The notes beneath the pieces are model-generated. The model worked only from the letters and a program-made list of their open reading frames with translations, did not search any database and had not been told where the DNA came from. Below are positions 63,061-64,000 of a DNA stretch of 64,000 nt, one piece after another. Position 1 is the stretch's first letter; each line of letters begins with the position of its first letter. Made by a program: the position numbers and the translations under genes. The stretch comes from Mesoterricola silvestris (lineage in GTDB: Bacteria; Acidobacteriota; Holophagae; Holophagales; Holophagaceae): positions 4,262,001 through 4,326,000 of the forward strand of contig NZ_AP027080.1 of the NCBI RefSeq assembly GCF_030295405.1, in the 5' to 3' direction.

Positions 63061-64000
<940 letters not shown>

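Overview
The window is gene-dense, very GC-rich (about 70 %) chromosomal DNA from a Gram-negative bacterium: it encodes a Kdo transferase (LPS), lipoproteins with lipoboxes, and a complete mreB-mreC-mreD-mrdA-rodA rod-shape operon. The mix of genes (DUF4388 protein, serine/threonine kinase, many orphan response regulators, a conserved family beginning MITGYNTDVRHG) looks most like Acidobacteriota, possibly class Holophagae. That assignment is inference, because no rRNA is present.

Layout. 1-2.9 kb: a 5'-truncated RCK potassium channel and a CPA2 antiporter. 3-6.4 kb (minus): a GxxExxY gene remnant, ftsX, a lipoprotein and a DUF4388 protein. 6.5-8.5 kb: a RibB/degenerate-RibA protein, a cNMP-binding protein and thioredoxin. 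8.8-11 kb (minus): a receiver/RsbW-like fusion and waaA. 11-17.3 kb: a COG0523 GTPase, rhodanese, a MauE-like membrane protein, an ABC-F ATPase and an oversized GlmS-family enzyme. 18-21.3 kb: gatE-gatD, the archaeal-type tRNA amidotransferase. 21.6-31.5 kb: a SurA-like lipoprotein, a glutaredoxin, the rod-shape operon, ligA and a kinase. 31.5-36 kb: small lipoprotein and CYTH genes, an anchored unknown protein, a receiver with a long acidic tail and a conserved unknown. 36.4-43 kb: pepD, pyrR-pyrB, gpmI, a VOC protein and mtnP. 43-49 kb: a SPOR-like protein, a PAP2_C enzyme, a beta-propeller, an arylamine N-acetyltransferase and a Cys/Met-metabolism PLP enzyme. 49-53 kb: a NitT/TauT-type ABC transporter behind a possible leader-peptide switch. 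53-58 kb: an OYE-family reductase, then a rubrerythrin/Fe-S oxidoreductase/DUF3501 operon divergent from a NorR-like activator. 58-64 kb: oligopeptidase B, a Cache/pentameric-channel-like chimera, an unknown and a truncated acs.

Three things stand out. (1) gatDE, regarded as an archaeal signature, sits intact and overlapping in a bacterial chromosome. (2) A 699-residue membrane protein joins a Cache sensor to a region with the layout and motifs of pentameric ligand-gated ion channels. (3) A rubrerythrin operon has an exact sigma-54 -24/-12 promoter (TGGCAC-N5-TTGC) and is divergent from a NorR-like activator; twin 14-bp palindromes in the shared spacer look like its enhancer sites.

Most gaps over 240 bp are filled by two dispersed non-coding repeat families. 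Family A has two long copies of about 450 bp in opposite orientation plus a diverged piece. Family B forms giant imperfect hairpins with 49-64 bp arms, plus degenerate relatives. No tRNA, rRNA, CRISPR array, transposase or prophage gene was seen.
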